Below are positions 45,809 to 54,354 of a stretch of 64,000 nucleotides of DNA, piece after piece (position 1 is the first letter of the stretch; the number at the start of each line of letters is the position of its first letter). The stretch covers positions 3,596,001 to 3,660,000 of the forward strand of contig NZ_CP065410.1 in NCBI RefSeq assembly GCF_020544405.1. Direction: 5' to 3'. The position numbers were made by a program, and so were the translations under genes. Source of the stretch: Pseudomonas sp. IAC-BECa141. Its GTDB lineage: Bacteria; Pseudomonadota; Gammaproteobacteria; Pseudomonadales; Pseudomonadaceae. The notes beneath the pieces were generated by a model that did not search any database, was not told where the DNA came from, and was given only the letters and a program-made list of their open reading frames with translations.

Positions 45809-46915
45809 ATGAGCACCACCGAAACCGCCGCCCCGGCCCTGAAAGAAATCTTCAACGCCGAACGTCTGCAACACATCGCCACAGAAATGAGCGCCGTGTA
45901 CCCGGCGTTCAAGGCCAAGGCATTTCTCAAGCATGCCAACGACGGCCTCGCCGACCTCTCCGTCATGCAGCGCATGGCCCGCGTCAGCGAAAGCCTGCAC
46001 CACGTGCTGCCGCTGGATTACGCAGACTCCCTCGCCGTCCTGCGCGAACTTGCCCCGCGACTGAACAGCGGCTTCGTCAGCATGTGCCTGCCGCACTATG
46101 TCGCGAGCTACGGCGCGCACGCGTTCGATACCTCGATGGAAGCCCTGAAGTACTTCACCACCTTCGGCTCCTCCGAATTCGCCATCCGCCACTTCCTGCG
46201 CAGCGACCTGGAACGTTCGCTGGAACTGATGCACGACTGGGCGCGAGATGAAAACCACCATGTCCGAAGACTGGCCAGCGAAGGCAGTCGTCCGCGCCTG
46301 CCTTGGTCGTTTCGGCTGGAACCGGTGCAAGCCGATCCATCCCTGGCCGCCGGGATTCTTGACCGGTTGAAGGCCGATGAAAGTTTGTACGTGCGCAAGT
46401 CCGTGGCGAATCATTTGAATGACGTGGCCAAAGAGCATCCTGATTGGGTGCTGGACACAGTTGAAGGATGGTCGCTGGAGAACAGGCACACGGCCTGGAT
46501 TGCCAAACATGCGTTGCGGAGTTTGATCAAACAGGGGGAATTGCGGGCGCTCGCGGTTATCGGTGCTGGGGCAAAGGCTGAGGTCGAGTTATTGGACGTG
46601 AAGGTGGAACCGGCGGTTGTGCGGCTTGGGGAGACGATTACTTTATCGTTTACCGTTCGATCGTTGGTGCCCGTTGAACAGCGGTTGGTGATTGATTATG
46701 CGATTGACTATGTGAAGGCCAATGGCGGGACGTCGGCCAAGGTTTTCAAGTTGAAAACGTTGGATTTGGCGGGGTTTGGAAGTGAGGTTGTGGCGCGGCG
46801 GCAGGTGATCAAGGATTTCACTACGAGGAAACACTATGCGGGGGAGCATGCAGTGCATGTGATGGTTAACGGGGAGAGGCTGGCAACTTCTGCCGTTGAA
46901 GTAATCACTTCATAA
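45809..46915 (+). CDS. alkC: AlkC-type DNA alkylation repair glycosylase with C-terminal Ig-like domain
   Basis: 368 residues. The first 250 or so are HEAT-like helical repeats (ALKEIFNAERLQHIATEMSA; ARDENHHVRRLASEGSRPRL; LYVRKSVANHLNDVAKEHPD) as in AlkC/AlkD glycosylases. The last 110 residues form a beta-sandwich (VRLGETITLSFTVRSLVPVE), the Ig-like domain known for Pseudomonas AlkC. The family removes 3-methyladenine and 3-methylcytosine without flipping the base. Codon use changes sharply inside the gene near 46350. Confidence 0.88.
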   Translation: MSTTETAAPALKEIFNAERLQHIATEMSAVYPAFKAKAFLKHANDGLADLSVMQRMARVSESLHHVLPLDYADSLAVLRELAPRLNSGFVSMCLPHYVASYGAHAFDTSMEALKYFTTFGSSEFAIRHFLRSDLERSLELMHDWARDENHHVRRLASEGSRPRLPWSFRLEPVQADPSLAAGILDRLKADESLYVRKSVANHLNDVAKEHPDWVLDTVEGWSLENRHTAWIAKHALRSLIKQGELRALAVIGAGAKAEVELLDVKVEPAVVRLGETITLSFTVRSLVPVEQRLVIDYAIDYVKANGGTSAKVFKLKTLDLAGFGSEVVARRQVIKDFTTRKHYAGEHAVHVMVNGERLATSAVEVITS

Positions 46916-46916
46916 C

Positions 46917-47043
46917 GTCAATACCGGCCGGTTACCCAATCTGTGGTGTGGCTGGGGCGGCAACGGTGACCCAGAGGCCGACCTGGAAAAACTCGACGAT
47001 GTGCGCGTTTTCAATCCGCAAGGCAAGGCGATAGGACACGTCA
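46917..47043 (+). pseudogene. Fragment of an SMP-30/gluconolactonase gene
   Basis: Reading from 46917, the frame gives NLWCGWGGNGDPEADLEKLD then DVRVFNPQGKAIGHVS. This is the block that in gluconolactonase-like (SMP-30) proteins normally continues LPERCANLCFGG. Here it changes to GRRQKRKTLST and stops. There is no start codon or upstream half. It is a remnant of about 42 codons, directly after the alkC stop. Confidence 0.75.
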
Positions 47044-47144
47044 GCGGTAGACGACAGAAAAGGAAAACCTTATCCACCAGGCTCGTGAAGGCGTCATCAC
47101 GCCACACGTGGTTGATTTAGAGCGGGCCCAAAGAGAATTTCTCC

Positions 47145-47525
47145 ATGACCGTAGTCGATCGCCTCAGGTTTTTGCGCGTTGTTCTGGTTCTGGCTGGCTT
47201 CGCGTGCCTTGCCCTCTATCCACTCATGGTGTTCTGGCCGTCTGGTTGGGCCTGGCACATCGGCCACTCAGACTACCCGCTGATGATCGTTGGCATCTAC
47301 GCCACACTGGGCGTGTTCTTGATCCTGGCCGCACGTGATCCGTTAGCCAATCTGAGCCTGATCTGGTTCACCGTGTGGTCCAGCGTCGTGCACGGAGCAA
47401 TCATGGCCGTCCAGGCGGCCACCCAGCCGGGGCAAATGGGACACTTGGCAGGTGATGTGCCGGCGCTCTTCATCGTGGCAATTGCCTTGGCAATCTTGAC
47501 GCCCCGCTCGCAACCTGTCTCTTAG
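47145..47525 (+). CDS. DUF6632-like small membrane protein
   Basis: 126 residues, four predicted helices (LRVVLVLAGFACLALYPLMV first). The motif FWPSGWAWHIGHSDYPLMIV and IWFTVWSSVVHGAIMAVQA suggest the DUF6632 type. Function unknown. It lies in a gene-poor stretch between two gene remnants. Confidence 0.75.
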   Translation: MTVVDRLRFLRVVLVLAGFACLALYPLMVFWPSGWAWHIGHSDYPLMIVGIYATLGVFLILAARDPLANLSLIWFTVWSSVVHGAIMAVQAATQPGQMGHLAGDVPALFIVAIALAILTPRSQPVS

Positions 47526-47692
47526 TTCGAGATAGGTCATGGAGCCTGGAGCCGGTCTGGAGATGCTTCGAAACAACAGACACCATTAAGAAACAACAGG
47601 AGACCTTTCCATTTCCGCTCTACTCTCACCGGCCTTGGTGCCACTGAGTGCCGAATGATAATGTTCAGCCTCAAAACCAGGGACGACACTTC

Positions 47693-48049
47693 GTGCACAA
47701 ACAATGCCTTGCAGCAGCAATAACCTTCGCCATCAGTTTTTCCGCTCTTGCTTCCCCTGTGCCGCAGGAAGAGCTCGAAGAGTGCCAACGGATAGAAAAT
47801 TCAGCCAAACAGGTCATGAAGAGCAGGCAGCAAGGCGTGCCCATGGCTTCGCTGTCGGAACTGGCCGAAGCGGCAGGCAAGCAGAGCAAGTATGTGGGTG
47901 AGTTGTTCAGGACGTTGATCCGCGAGGCGTACGCGGTTCCTCAGTTCTCAACCGAGAGCCAGCAGCAGAAATCGATCAGCGATTTCCAGAACAATTTCTA
48001 CAAGGCTTGCATCGTGACGGCGGAAAAGAGAGCAGAGGCCAACGGCTGA
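47693..48049 (+). CDS. Small secreted hypothetical protein
   Basis: 118 residues from a GTG at 47693 (AGGGA upstream). Signal peptide HKQCLAAAITFAISFSALAS, then a helical mature part (LEECQRIENSAKQVMKSRQQ; LSELAEAAGKQSKYVGELFR) with two Cys (EECQ, YKACIV). A GTG at 47648 would put 15 residues before the signal peptide and is unlikely. A terminator follows 12 bases after the stop. Confidence 0.72.
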   Translation: MHKQCLAAAITFAISFSALASPVPQEELEECQRIENSAKQVMKSRQQGVPMASLSELAEAAGKQSKYVGELFRTLIREAYAVPQFSTESQQQKSISDFQNNFYKACIVTAEKRAEANG

Positions 48050-48060
48050 ATTCATCGAAC

Positions 48061-48101
48061 AAAAAAGGGAGCAGATTCAGGTAATGAATCTGCTCCTTTT
48101 T
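48061..48101 (+). terminator. Rho-independent terminator
   Basis: GGAGCAGATTCA / TGAATCTGCTCC with a 5-base loop, A-run before and T-run after; bidirectional between convergent genes. Confidence 0.92.
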
Positions 48102-48118
48102 ACTGAAGGACTCGTGAT

Positions 48119-48448
48119 TCAGTTTCCGGGCCAAAGATCCCCATCACCTTCACGGGCATTAAAAGCCGCCCCCTCAATGTGATAAACCTGTGGCTCCTCC
48201 GAAAAATACCCCTCCAGCCCCAGCATAAAAATCCTGTGATCCTCCCCTGCCTCAAACTCTGTATGAGCCTCAAGCGATTCCCACCGCACAATCAAATTGA
48301 ACCGCTCCGGCGTTTCAATCCCCTGCGCCAACATGTGCCCGCCGTATCCGTTCGCGCGGCGGAGTAAAGGTTCAACCTCGGTAAATGCACGTCTGAACGC
48401 TTCACGACGTTCTGCATGAACAGGCAGCAAGGCAATCTCATAAATCAT
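48119..48448 (-). CDS. Antibiotic-biosynthesis-monooxygenase (ABM) domain protein
   Basis: 109 residues. The ABM ferredoxin-like fold is shown by [20 protein letters not shown] and [17 protein letters not shown]. Such small dimeric proteins act as cofactor-free oxygenases or quinol oxidases, but many are unstudied. Its start overlaps the stop of the truncated quinone reductase by 4 bases (ATGA), so the pair was an operon before the truncation. Confidence 0.88.
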   Translation of the reverse strand: MIYEIALLPVHAERREAFRRAFTEVEPLLRRANGYGGHMLAQGIETPERFNLIVRWESLEAHTEFEAGEDHRIFMLGLEGYFSEEPQVYHIEGAAFNAREGDGDLWPGN

Positions 48449-48993
48449 GACGCATTCCCCACAGAACTCGACCGAAGCGCCGGCTCGACCGCAATCGCAA
48501 TCTTCCCTTGAAGACCGTTATTGGGACTTTCCAACCGTGCATGGGCCAGCGCAATCTCCGCAAGCGAATACACCGCGCCAACATGGGGCCGAAGTTGACC
48601 GCGCTCCACCAGGGCACTCAATTCATCGAGCTTGCCGCGGTTCTGGCGGGTGAAAACGAAGTGATAACTCGCGTTCTTGCCCCAGGCCTGGACCAGGTTT
48701 TGTGGTTTGGCGATGTCGACGATCGAGACCGCGCGGCCTAGTTGTGCGAGGGCGTCAGGACTGCGCGACAGGGAGTCGCCGCCGATGGTGTCGAACACCA
48801 CGTCCACTCCGAGGCCATCGGTTTCCCGCAGGATGGCGTCGACGTAGTCTTCTTTTTCGTAGTCGATGATCACATCGGCGCCCATGCGGCGGACGAACTC
48901 GGCGTTTGCTTCGCGCGCGGTGGTGAACACTTTGGCGCCCATCGCTTTGGCGAGCTGGATGGCGACGTGTCCGACGCCTCCCCCTGCCGACAG
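48445..48993 (-). pseudogene. 5'-truncated zinc-independent quinone reductase/MDR alcohol dehydrogenase
   Basis: The frame from about 48993 to the stop encodes [20 protein letters not shown] (NADPH-binding Rossmann fold) through [20 protein letters not shown], the second half of an MDR-family quinone reductase. The first 130 or so residues, including the catalytic domain start, are missing. Upstream of 48993 the match ends and, 14 bases on, the stress-protein gene ends (49008). The frame continues by chance to 49071. It cannot make a normal enzyme. Confidence 0.85.
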
Positions 48994-49007
48994 CTTGGCA
49001 AACCTCG

Positions 49008-49892
49008 TCAAACCACCAGAACGCAGCAAGGCACCTGATAAAGAATGTGCTCGGTGGTACTGCCCAACCACTTGCTCAGACCCCGCTTGCGAACCCTGCC
49101 CATCACGATGACATCGACATGCTGCTCGTCGGCGAACTCGCTCAGCACGGTGACTGGCCGGCCTTCAATGAAGTGGCGCTGACTGGAGGCCACACCGAAA
49201 TGCCCGGCCAGTCGAAGAAACGATTTTTGCAGGTCTTCGCGCAGTGACCGGGTCAGCTCGGCCAGCGGTAATCCGCCCATGTCCGCCAGGTACCCGGCGG
49301 AAATATCGCAGGCATAGAGCAAGTGCAACTCGGCGTCGCACTGAATGGCCAGGGCATTGGCCTGCCGGATGATCTGCTCGTTCAACGAGTTGTCGGCGGA
49401 TTCGATATCCGACACCTCGACCGCCGCCAGCACTTTGCGAGGCAATACATAGCCGCTTCCGCCCACCAGATAGACAGGTACCGGACAATCGCGCAGTAAT
49501 TGCCAGTCCAGCGGCGTGTAAAACGCGCGTCTGAGGGCCGACACCTGTTCGATTTCCTTGATCAGCAGATCGGGCTCATACGCTTTGACGTGATCAAGGA
49601 TGCGATGCTCCACATCAGCGGCCCATTCCACTTCGATGGTCACCTCGATCCGCCTGCCGCGCAGATTGACCGCCCGGGCCTCCAGCGTTTGCCGATGATC
49701 CTGAAGAAATGCCTCGCGCGCCTGTTGCCGGTTGCCTGTTTCCAGCAGCGACAAACCGTCGAGCGAAGGAATCAGCGCCAATAGGTGCAAACGCGCGCCG
49801 CTGGCCTTGGCCAGCGCTGCTGCATGATTGATCGCACCGGACTCGCGCAGGAGCGGATTGATGATCAGCAGCAATCGCTGATACTGGCTCAT
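49008..49892 (-). CDS. Tandem-domain universal stress protein (UspE-like)
   Basis: 294 residues, two Usp domains. N-terminal [21 protein letters not shown]-terminal phosphate-loop-like end [20 protein letters not shown] then [14 protein letters not shown], as in nucleotide-binding Usp folds. Starts inside the stop of the preceding usp gene (ATGA overlap), so the two form an operon. Its 3' end abuts the truncated quinone reductase. Likely involved in survival without oxygen, by analogy with Anr-controlled Usp proteins of P. aeruginosa. Confidence 0.92.
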   Translation of the reverse strand: MSQYQRLLLIINPLLRESGAINHAAALAKASGARLHLLALIPSLDGLSLLETGNRQQAREAFLQDHRQTLEARAVNLRGRRIEVTIEVEWAADVEHRILDHVKAYEPDLLIKEIEQVSALRRAFYTPLDWQLLRDCPVPVYLVGGSGYVLPRKVLAAVEVSDIESADNSLNEQIIRQANALAIQCDAELHLLYACDISAGYLADMGGLPLAELTRSLREDLQKSFLRLAGHFGVASSQRHFIEGRPVTVLSEFADEQHVDVIVMGRVRKRGLSKWLGSTTEHILYQVPCCVLVV

Positions 49893-50836
49893 GGCAACCT
49901 CGCGTCAGCTGAGTGACTGTCTACGCCGGCTCTGACGCCCGGCCCCACTGCCAGAATGCTACCGGGTACCGAATACAATGCCCGTTCGGTAGTGCTGCCG
50001 ATCAATCGATCGATACCGGTCCGGTGTACGGTGCCCATCACGACCACATCCGCCACGTATTGCTCGACAAACTCGCTGATGACCGGCACCGGCAGCCCCA
50101 TCACAAAATGGCGTCGCTCGGGTGGAATCTCGTAGCGTTCGGCCAGATTGATGAACGCCTGATGCAGGGACTGCCGCAGCTCCTCGACAAAATCCATTCC
50201 CCAGCCGGCACCGACCAACGGCGCATCGCCATTGAATGCCGGTGACAGGTCATAAGCGTAGAGCAGGTGCATGGGCGCGTCACATTGCGCGGCCAGCGCG
50301 TTGGCGGTCTGAATGATGGTGTCATTCAGACCGCTGATCTGGGTCTCTGGATCGAACGGATCCACGGCCGCGACGATGCGATGCGGCAGGCTGTAACGGA
50401 CCTCGTTGACCAGATGCACGGGCACGGGGCACTCGCGCAGCAAATGGCAATCCAGCGGCGTGATGAAAACCCGTTTAAGCAGGGGTTCCATCGCCACGTC
50501 CTTGATCAACACATCAGGATTGAGGTCTGCGACAGCCCGCAAAATGTCCAGTTGCGGGTGCGTGGTGAACACCACCTCCACTGTCACCTCCAATCCCTGT
50601 CCTGAAAGTTGTTCAAGCTGATCGGCAACCCAGCGACGATGGTGACGCAGGTATCGCTGATAGCCGGCCTCGTCGATTTTGTCCTCCCACAGCCTGACAA
50701 CCGGGGCCGGCTCAGTGAATACCCGAACATCCAGCGCCGCCCCGCTCGCCTTGGCCAGCGCCACTGCGCGCAGCATGGCGGGCGTCTGATGCAGGGTTCG
50801 GTCGGCGACCAGCAGCAAACGTTGATATTGCCCCAT
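49889..50836 (-). CDS. Tandem-domain universal stress protein (UspE-like)
   Basis: 315 residues from the ATG at 50836, set by GGAGGTG. Two Usp domains: YQRLLLVADRTLHQTPAMLR first, VVMGTVHRTGIDRLIGSTTE at the end. First gene of a two-gene operon. A perfect Anr-type box lies 60 bases upstream (50896-50909), the right place for activation at -41.5. Confidence 0.93.
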   Translation of the reverse strand: MGQYQRLLLVADRTLHQTPAMLRAVALAKASGAALDVRVFTEPAPVVRLWEDKIDEAGYQRYLRHHRRWVADQLEQLSGQGLEVTVEVVFTTHPQLDILRAVADLNPDVLIKDVAMEPLLKRVFITPLDCHLLRECPVPVHLVNEVRYSLPHRIVAAVDPFDPETQISGLNDTIIQTANALAAQCDAPMHLLYAYDLSPAFNGDAPLVGAGWGMDFVEELRQSLHQAFINLAERYEIPPERRHFVMGLPVPVISEFVEQYVADVVVMGTVHRTGIDRLIGSTTERALYSVPGSILAVGPGVRAGVDSHSADARLP

Positions 50837-50895
50837 CACACACCTCCGCAAGACAACCACAGGCTTTGAGACTGATCCTGACTGCCGGCGCGCAG

Positions 50896-50909
50896 TTGAT
50901 TTACATCAA
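50896..50909. promoter_or_regulatory. FNR/Anr box (perfect), usp operon
   Basis: TTGAT-TTAC-ATCAA. Between the divergent usp operon (start 50836) and GNAT gene (start 51040); positioned for the usp operon. Confidence 0.85.
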
Positions 50910-51039
50910 CTCCGGACGATTCAACATCGCCGGTCTCTGACCCAGATCAGATTCCTGCCCTTCGAGCGGCGTAGAAAGAAAGCGACTGCGGGGCGCTGTG
51001 TCCCGTGCCCGTCTCCAAAACCGCAGGGAGGTTCTCCTC

Positions 51040-51603
51040 ATGCTCACCGTCAAAGACCACAACGAACGAGCCGCCGTTGCCTATGCCTCGATCGCCGGCC
51101 AACACTGGATCGAAGCACTCAAGGACGGTCGTCATGTACTGATCCGGCCTCTTTCGGAAAAGGATCGGGAACGCGAATATGCGTTCATCAAACGCTTGTC
51201 TCCCGAGTCGCGACATATGCGCTTTCTGGCGCAGATCAATGAACCGTCGGGCACGATGCTGGACCAATTGATGGACACCGATAATCGCCTGCGCCTGGCT
51301 TATGTAGCGCTGGTGCACGACAACGGTCAATTGATCGAAATCGGCGTAAGCCGCTATGCCGCCACGGGTGAACACGAGTGCGAATGCGCCGTTACCGTTG
51401 CCGATGAATGGACGCATCTGGGGTTGGGGACATTATTGATGGAGCACTTGATCACGGCGGCGCGCAAGAATGGAATGCACCGAATGTACTCGGTCGATGC
51501 CGCCAGCAACGCCCAAATGCGGGACCTGGCCCGGACGTTGGGGTTTGAACGGAACAGCGATCCTGAAGATCCTCGCCAGGTCATTCACAGCCTGAATTTG
51601 TAG
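51040..51603 (+). CDS. GNAT-family acetyltransferase
   Basis: 187 residues from the ATG at 51040, set by GGGAGG. The GNAT fold shows RPLSEKDREREYAFIKRLSP, then the acetyl-CoA loop VADEWTHLGLGTLLMEHLIT (Q/R-x-x-G-x-G/A pattern) and ARTLGFERNSDPED. It resembles the GNAT domain of protein-lysine acetylases of the PatZ group, without the CoA-ligase part. It sits divergent to a usp operon inside the Anr-box island and might acetylate proteins; this is inference. Confidence 0.9.
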   Translation: MLTVKDHNERAAVAYASIAGQHWIEALKDGRHVLIRPLSEKDREREYAFIKRLSPESRHMRFLAQINEPSGTMLDQLMDTDNRLRLAYVALVHDNGQLIEIGVSRYAATGEHECECAVTVADEWTHLGLGTLLMEHLITAARKNGMHRMYSVDAASNAQMRDLARTLGFERNSDPEDPRQVIHSLNL

Positions 51604-51652
51604 CCTCTGCGGCCGGCGAACGTCCAAACGGGCGATCGCCGGCGCTTCGGCG

Positions 51653-52570
51653 CTAAAGCCCCCTGCCCGGCTTGATCGCCAACACACTGCACGGTGCCCG
51701 GTGCAGGAGCTGTTCGGCGGTGGTGCCCAGCCGTTTGCTCATGCCTCTGTGCTGCACCGTACCCGCGACGATGACGTCGACATTCTGCTCTTCGACGAAT
51801 CGGCAAATGGCCGGCACCGGCACACCTTCGATGAAATGGCGACAGTCCGTCGACACGCCGTGACGCTCGGCCATCGCGGCAAACGCCTCATGCTGTGCCG
51901 TCCCCAATGCCTCGTAGATGCCGGTGGCCAGCGGTAACGCGCCGAAACCGTAGTCTTGCGCATACGCGGCGGTCCAATCGTAAACGTGCAATAACTGCAG
52001 CCGGGCATTGCACACCTCGGCCAGCTTCGATGCCGCGTCGATGATCTGGTCGTTGAACAGCAGATCCTGATCTTCGCTGCGCAGCACGTCGATGATCGCC
52101 AGAACATGACGGGGGCGTGGGTTCAAGGCATTGGTCACCAAGTGTGCCGGAATCGGGCAGTCGCGCAGCAGTTGCCAGTCCAGCGGGGTGAAGAACACCC
52201 GTTTCAGGGCCGACTCTTCATGGGCATCCTTGATGATCATCACCAGCGGCATTTCATTGATGAATTGCACAATCTCCGCGTACGGGTCCTGAACCCACAC
52301 CACTTCGCTCGTGACGACGACCCCGTGTCCACGCATCCGGGTCGCCTGTTCTTCGAGCCAATGGCGATGCTTCTCCAGGTAGGCGTCACGGACCACTGCG
52401 ACCTGGTCGGGGGCAAACAGTCCGGCTACGGCCAGCGCCTGTAAATAATCGAACGCCACGATATGCAGCGGTCTTTGCAGCGCCTGGGCCAATGCCAAGG
52501 CACGATCGAATGCCGGCGTGTGGTCCATGGCGGATGGAGCGATCAGCAGCAGGCGGGGTTCCTGTGACAT
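51653..52570 (-). CDS. Tandem-domain universal stress protein (UspE-like)
   Basis: 305 residues from the ATG at 52570 (SQEPRLLLIAPSAMDHTPAF). Two Usp domains, ending VIVAGTVQHRGMSKRLGTTA and CSVLAIKPG. Monocistronic. A degenerate Anr-type site is at 52638-52651, 68 bases upstream. Third of five usp genes in the island. Confidence 0.92.
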   Translation of the reverse strand: MSQEPRLLLIAPSAMDHTPAFDRALALAQALQRPLHIVAFDYLQALAVAGLFAPDQVAVVRDAYLEKHRHWLEEQATRMRGHGVVVTSEVVWVQDPYAEIVQFINEMPLVMIIKDAHEESALKRVFFTPLDWQLLRDCPIPAHLVTNALNPRPRHVLAIIDVLRSEDQDLLFNDQIIDAASKLAEVCNARLQLLHVYDWTAAYAQDYGFGALPLATGIYEALGTAQHEAFAAMAERHGVSTDCRHFIEGVPVPAICRFVEEQNVDVIVAGTVQHRGMSKRLGTTAEQLLHRAPCSVLAIKPGRGL

Positions 52571-52637
52571 GGTGCACCTCGACATTGAGCGATGGCAGGG
52601 AATTAAACTCACGCTGGCCCTTTTACCGACAACCACT

Positions 52638-52651
52638 TTGATTTTTGTCAG
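52638..52651. promoter_or_regulatory. FNR/Anr box (degenerate)
   Basis: TTGAT-TTTT-GTCAG: left half perfect, right half two mismatches. Upstream of the usp gene starting at 52570. Confidence 0.5.
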
Positions 52652-52658
52652 TGTCCGG

Positions 52659-53909
52659 TCAAATCGTCGCTTGATTCACCAGCAGACCGGCCCACATGGC
52701 AGCGGTCAGCAGAATCTGGCCGGGTATGACATACGCGGCAAAACGTCGTCCGCCACTGATCCAGGCCACCAGGCATTTGCTCAATGCGTTGCTGCTGACC
52801 GCCAGCAGCATGGGTGGCGCAATGGCGCTGTAAGCCAACAGACCACCCTTGGCGAGGGTGGCAATCGAAGCCGTGGAAGAATGCGCATCGGCGAATCCGC
52901 TGAGTACGGCGGTCAGCATCACGCCCGCCTCGCCAAAGTAGTCGAGCATCAACGAAGACAAGAACGTCACCCCGCCCATGGTCAACGTGACCGCCAGCGC
53001 GAGTTTGAGATTGAACGCCCCGCCGACCTTGATCGGCTGGTTCGCAGCGACCGCAGGTTTGGGGAACAGCAAACACATACTGAACAGCAGCGTAACGATG
53101 ATTCCGGCCAGCAACGGTCCCCACAGGTGCGGCAACAGCGCGGTGTCGACCGCGCCGAGGATCAGCGCGACCTGCGCCGCCGTGGCCAGGTTCGACAGCA
53201 GGGCCGCCGAACTCAATACCTTCAGGTGCTCCGGGTCTTTGCGGGCGATGTGCCCCATCGCCGCGATCGTCATGGTGCTGGAGGCGAAACCGGAGGCGAT
53301 GGCGCTGACCGCATAGCCGTAGCGCACCCCCAACGTGCGCACGGCGATATGCCCGATGGCGCCGACGGCCATCAGCAACACGGTCAATGTGCAAAGGGTG
53401 CGCAGGTTTAGCGCCGAGTAGGGGCCGATGAACCGGTCAGGCGTCAGCGGCAACACCACCAGCGCTGCGATCAGCAGCACCAGCCCGTCGCGCATCTCCG
53501 CTTCGCTCAACTGGCTGCGGGCGAAGTGATGGAGTTTCTGCCGGTAAGCCAATAGCCCCGCCATGACCACGCCAACGGCGATTGCCAATTCCGGCGCTGT
53601 ACCACACAGCGCGCCCAGTACCAGCACCGTGAGCAAGGCTACCTCGCTGGTTACCCCTGGATCACTGCTCAGGCTGCGCCAATAAGCCACGCTGATCAGC
53701 ACCGCCAGACAGCCGCCCACAATGCCCACCAGCAGCGCGCCGCCCACTTGCATCGCGACGTAACCCAGCAACGCCGTGATCGCAAATGTACGCAACCCGG
53801 CACAGGCACGGCTGTCGCCGCGCCCTTTGTGCCGCTCGCGCTCCAGACCGACCAGCATGCCGATCCCCAGCGCCGCGGCGGCTCCGGCCAGACCCAGTGC
53901 GTTGGTCAT
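52659..53909 (-). CDS. MgtC/SapB plus DUF4010 membrane protein
   Basis: 416 residues, about 12 helices. The N-terminal MgtC-like part has GIGMLVGLERERHKGRGDSR and AGLRTFAITALLGYVA; the C-terminal DUF4010 part has GFADAHSSTASIATLAKGGL. The family is linked to Mg2+ limitation and membrane potential, but this long form is not well studied. It overlaps the upstream 70-residue gene by 4 bases. Confidence 0.9.
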   Translation of the reverse strand: MTNALGLAGAAAALGIGMLVGLERERHKGRGDSRACAGLRTFAITALLGYVAMQVGGALLVGIVGGCLAVLISVAYWRSLSSDPGVTSEVALLTVLVLGALCGTAPELAIAVGVVMAGLLAYRQKLHHFARSQLSEAEMRDGLVLLIAALVVLPLTPDRFIGPYSALNLRTLCTLTVLLMAVGAIGHIAVRTLGVRYGYAVSAIASGFASSTMTIAAMGHIARKDPEHLKVLSSAALLSNLATAAQVALILGAVDTALLPHLWGPLLAGIIVTLLFSMCLLFPKPAVAANQPIKVGGAFNLKLALAVTLTMGGVTFLSSLMLDYFGEAGVMLTAVLSGFADAHSSTASIATLAKGGLLAYSAIAPPMLLAVSSNALSKCLVAWISGGRRFAAYVIPGQILLTAAMWAGLLVNQATI

Positions 53910-54118
53910 AGCGCGACGGGATCACGGGCGCGCGCGACCTTTGGTCGTGCAACCGGCGCTGTATCGACAATTGTTGGCCACACATGAGGCGCATCGATCC
54001 TTGCCTTGAGCTGATCGACAAAAGATTGCGCAGCGACCTTGCTGTCAAACCTGACCACGAACGCATCCATTCGCACGATCCATTGGTCGCCGCTTGGTCC
54101 ACTGATTTCAATGTTCAT
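53906..54118 (-). CDS. Small hypothetical protein, coupled to the MgtC-like gene
   Basis: 70 residues. It opens MNIEISGPSGDQWIVRMDAF with strand-strand-helix pattern (FDSKVAAQSFVDQLKARID), similar in shape to the other small proteins in this window, then a Pro/Arg-rich tail. First gene of a two-gene operon with the MgtC/DUF4010 protein. A perfect Anr box is 187 bases upstream. Confidence 0.72.
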   Translation of the reverse strand: MNIEISGPSGDQWIVRMDAFVVRFDSKVAAQSFVDQLKARIDAPHVWPTIVDTAPVARPKVARARDPVAL

Positions 54119-54304
54119 CGATCACCTCCAATCGCCGAAGACAATCCGACATGCAGTCACCGTTACATCCCTCGAAGCAGTGTCGTGAGCTCGCCATGAG
54201 TGGCCGTCGCCGATGCCCTTGAGCGCCTCGGCATCAGGCGAGCATCGCGGTCATCTGCCGGGGTGGACGCTGAACCAGACTGCGCCGGGCTACGCGACCG
54301 ACCT

Positions 54305-54318
54305 TTGATAATGATCAA
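54305..54318. promoter_or_regulatory. FNR/Anr box (perfect)
   Basis: TTGAT-AATG-ATCAA in the 236-base gap between the beta-CASP gene (3' side) and the small gene/mgtC operon. The distance to the operon start is longer than for the other boxes. Confidence 0.75.
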
Positions 54319-54354
54319 CAATCCACGCCGCAAACGGTTGGGGTAATCCCTGCG

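Noticed and set aside
48445..49071. Intact short quinone reductase starting at 49071
   Set aside because: The first part ([13 protein letters not shown]) overlaps the usp gene and has no MDR similarity; family members need an N-terminal domain of about 130 residues.
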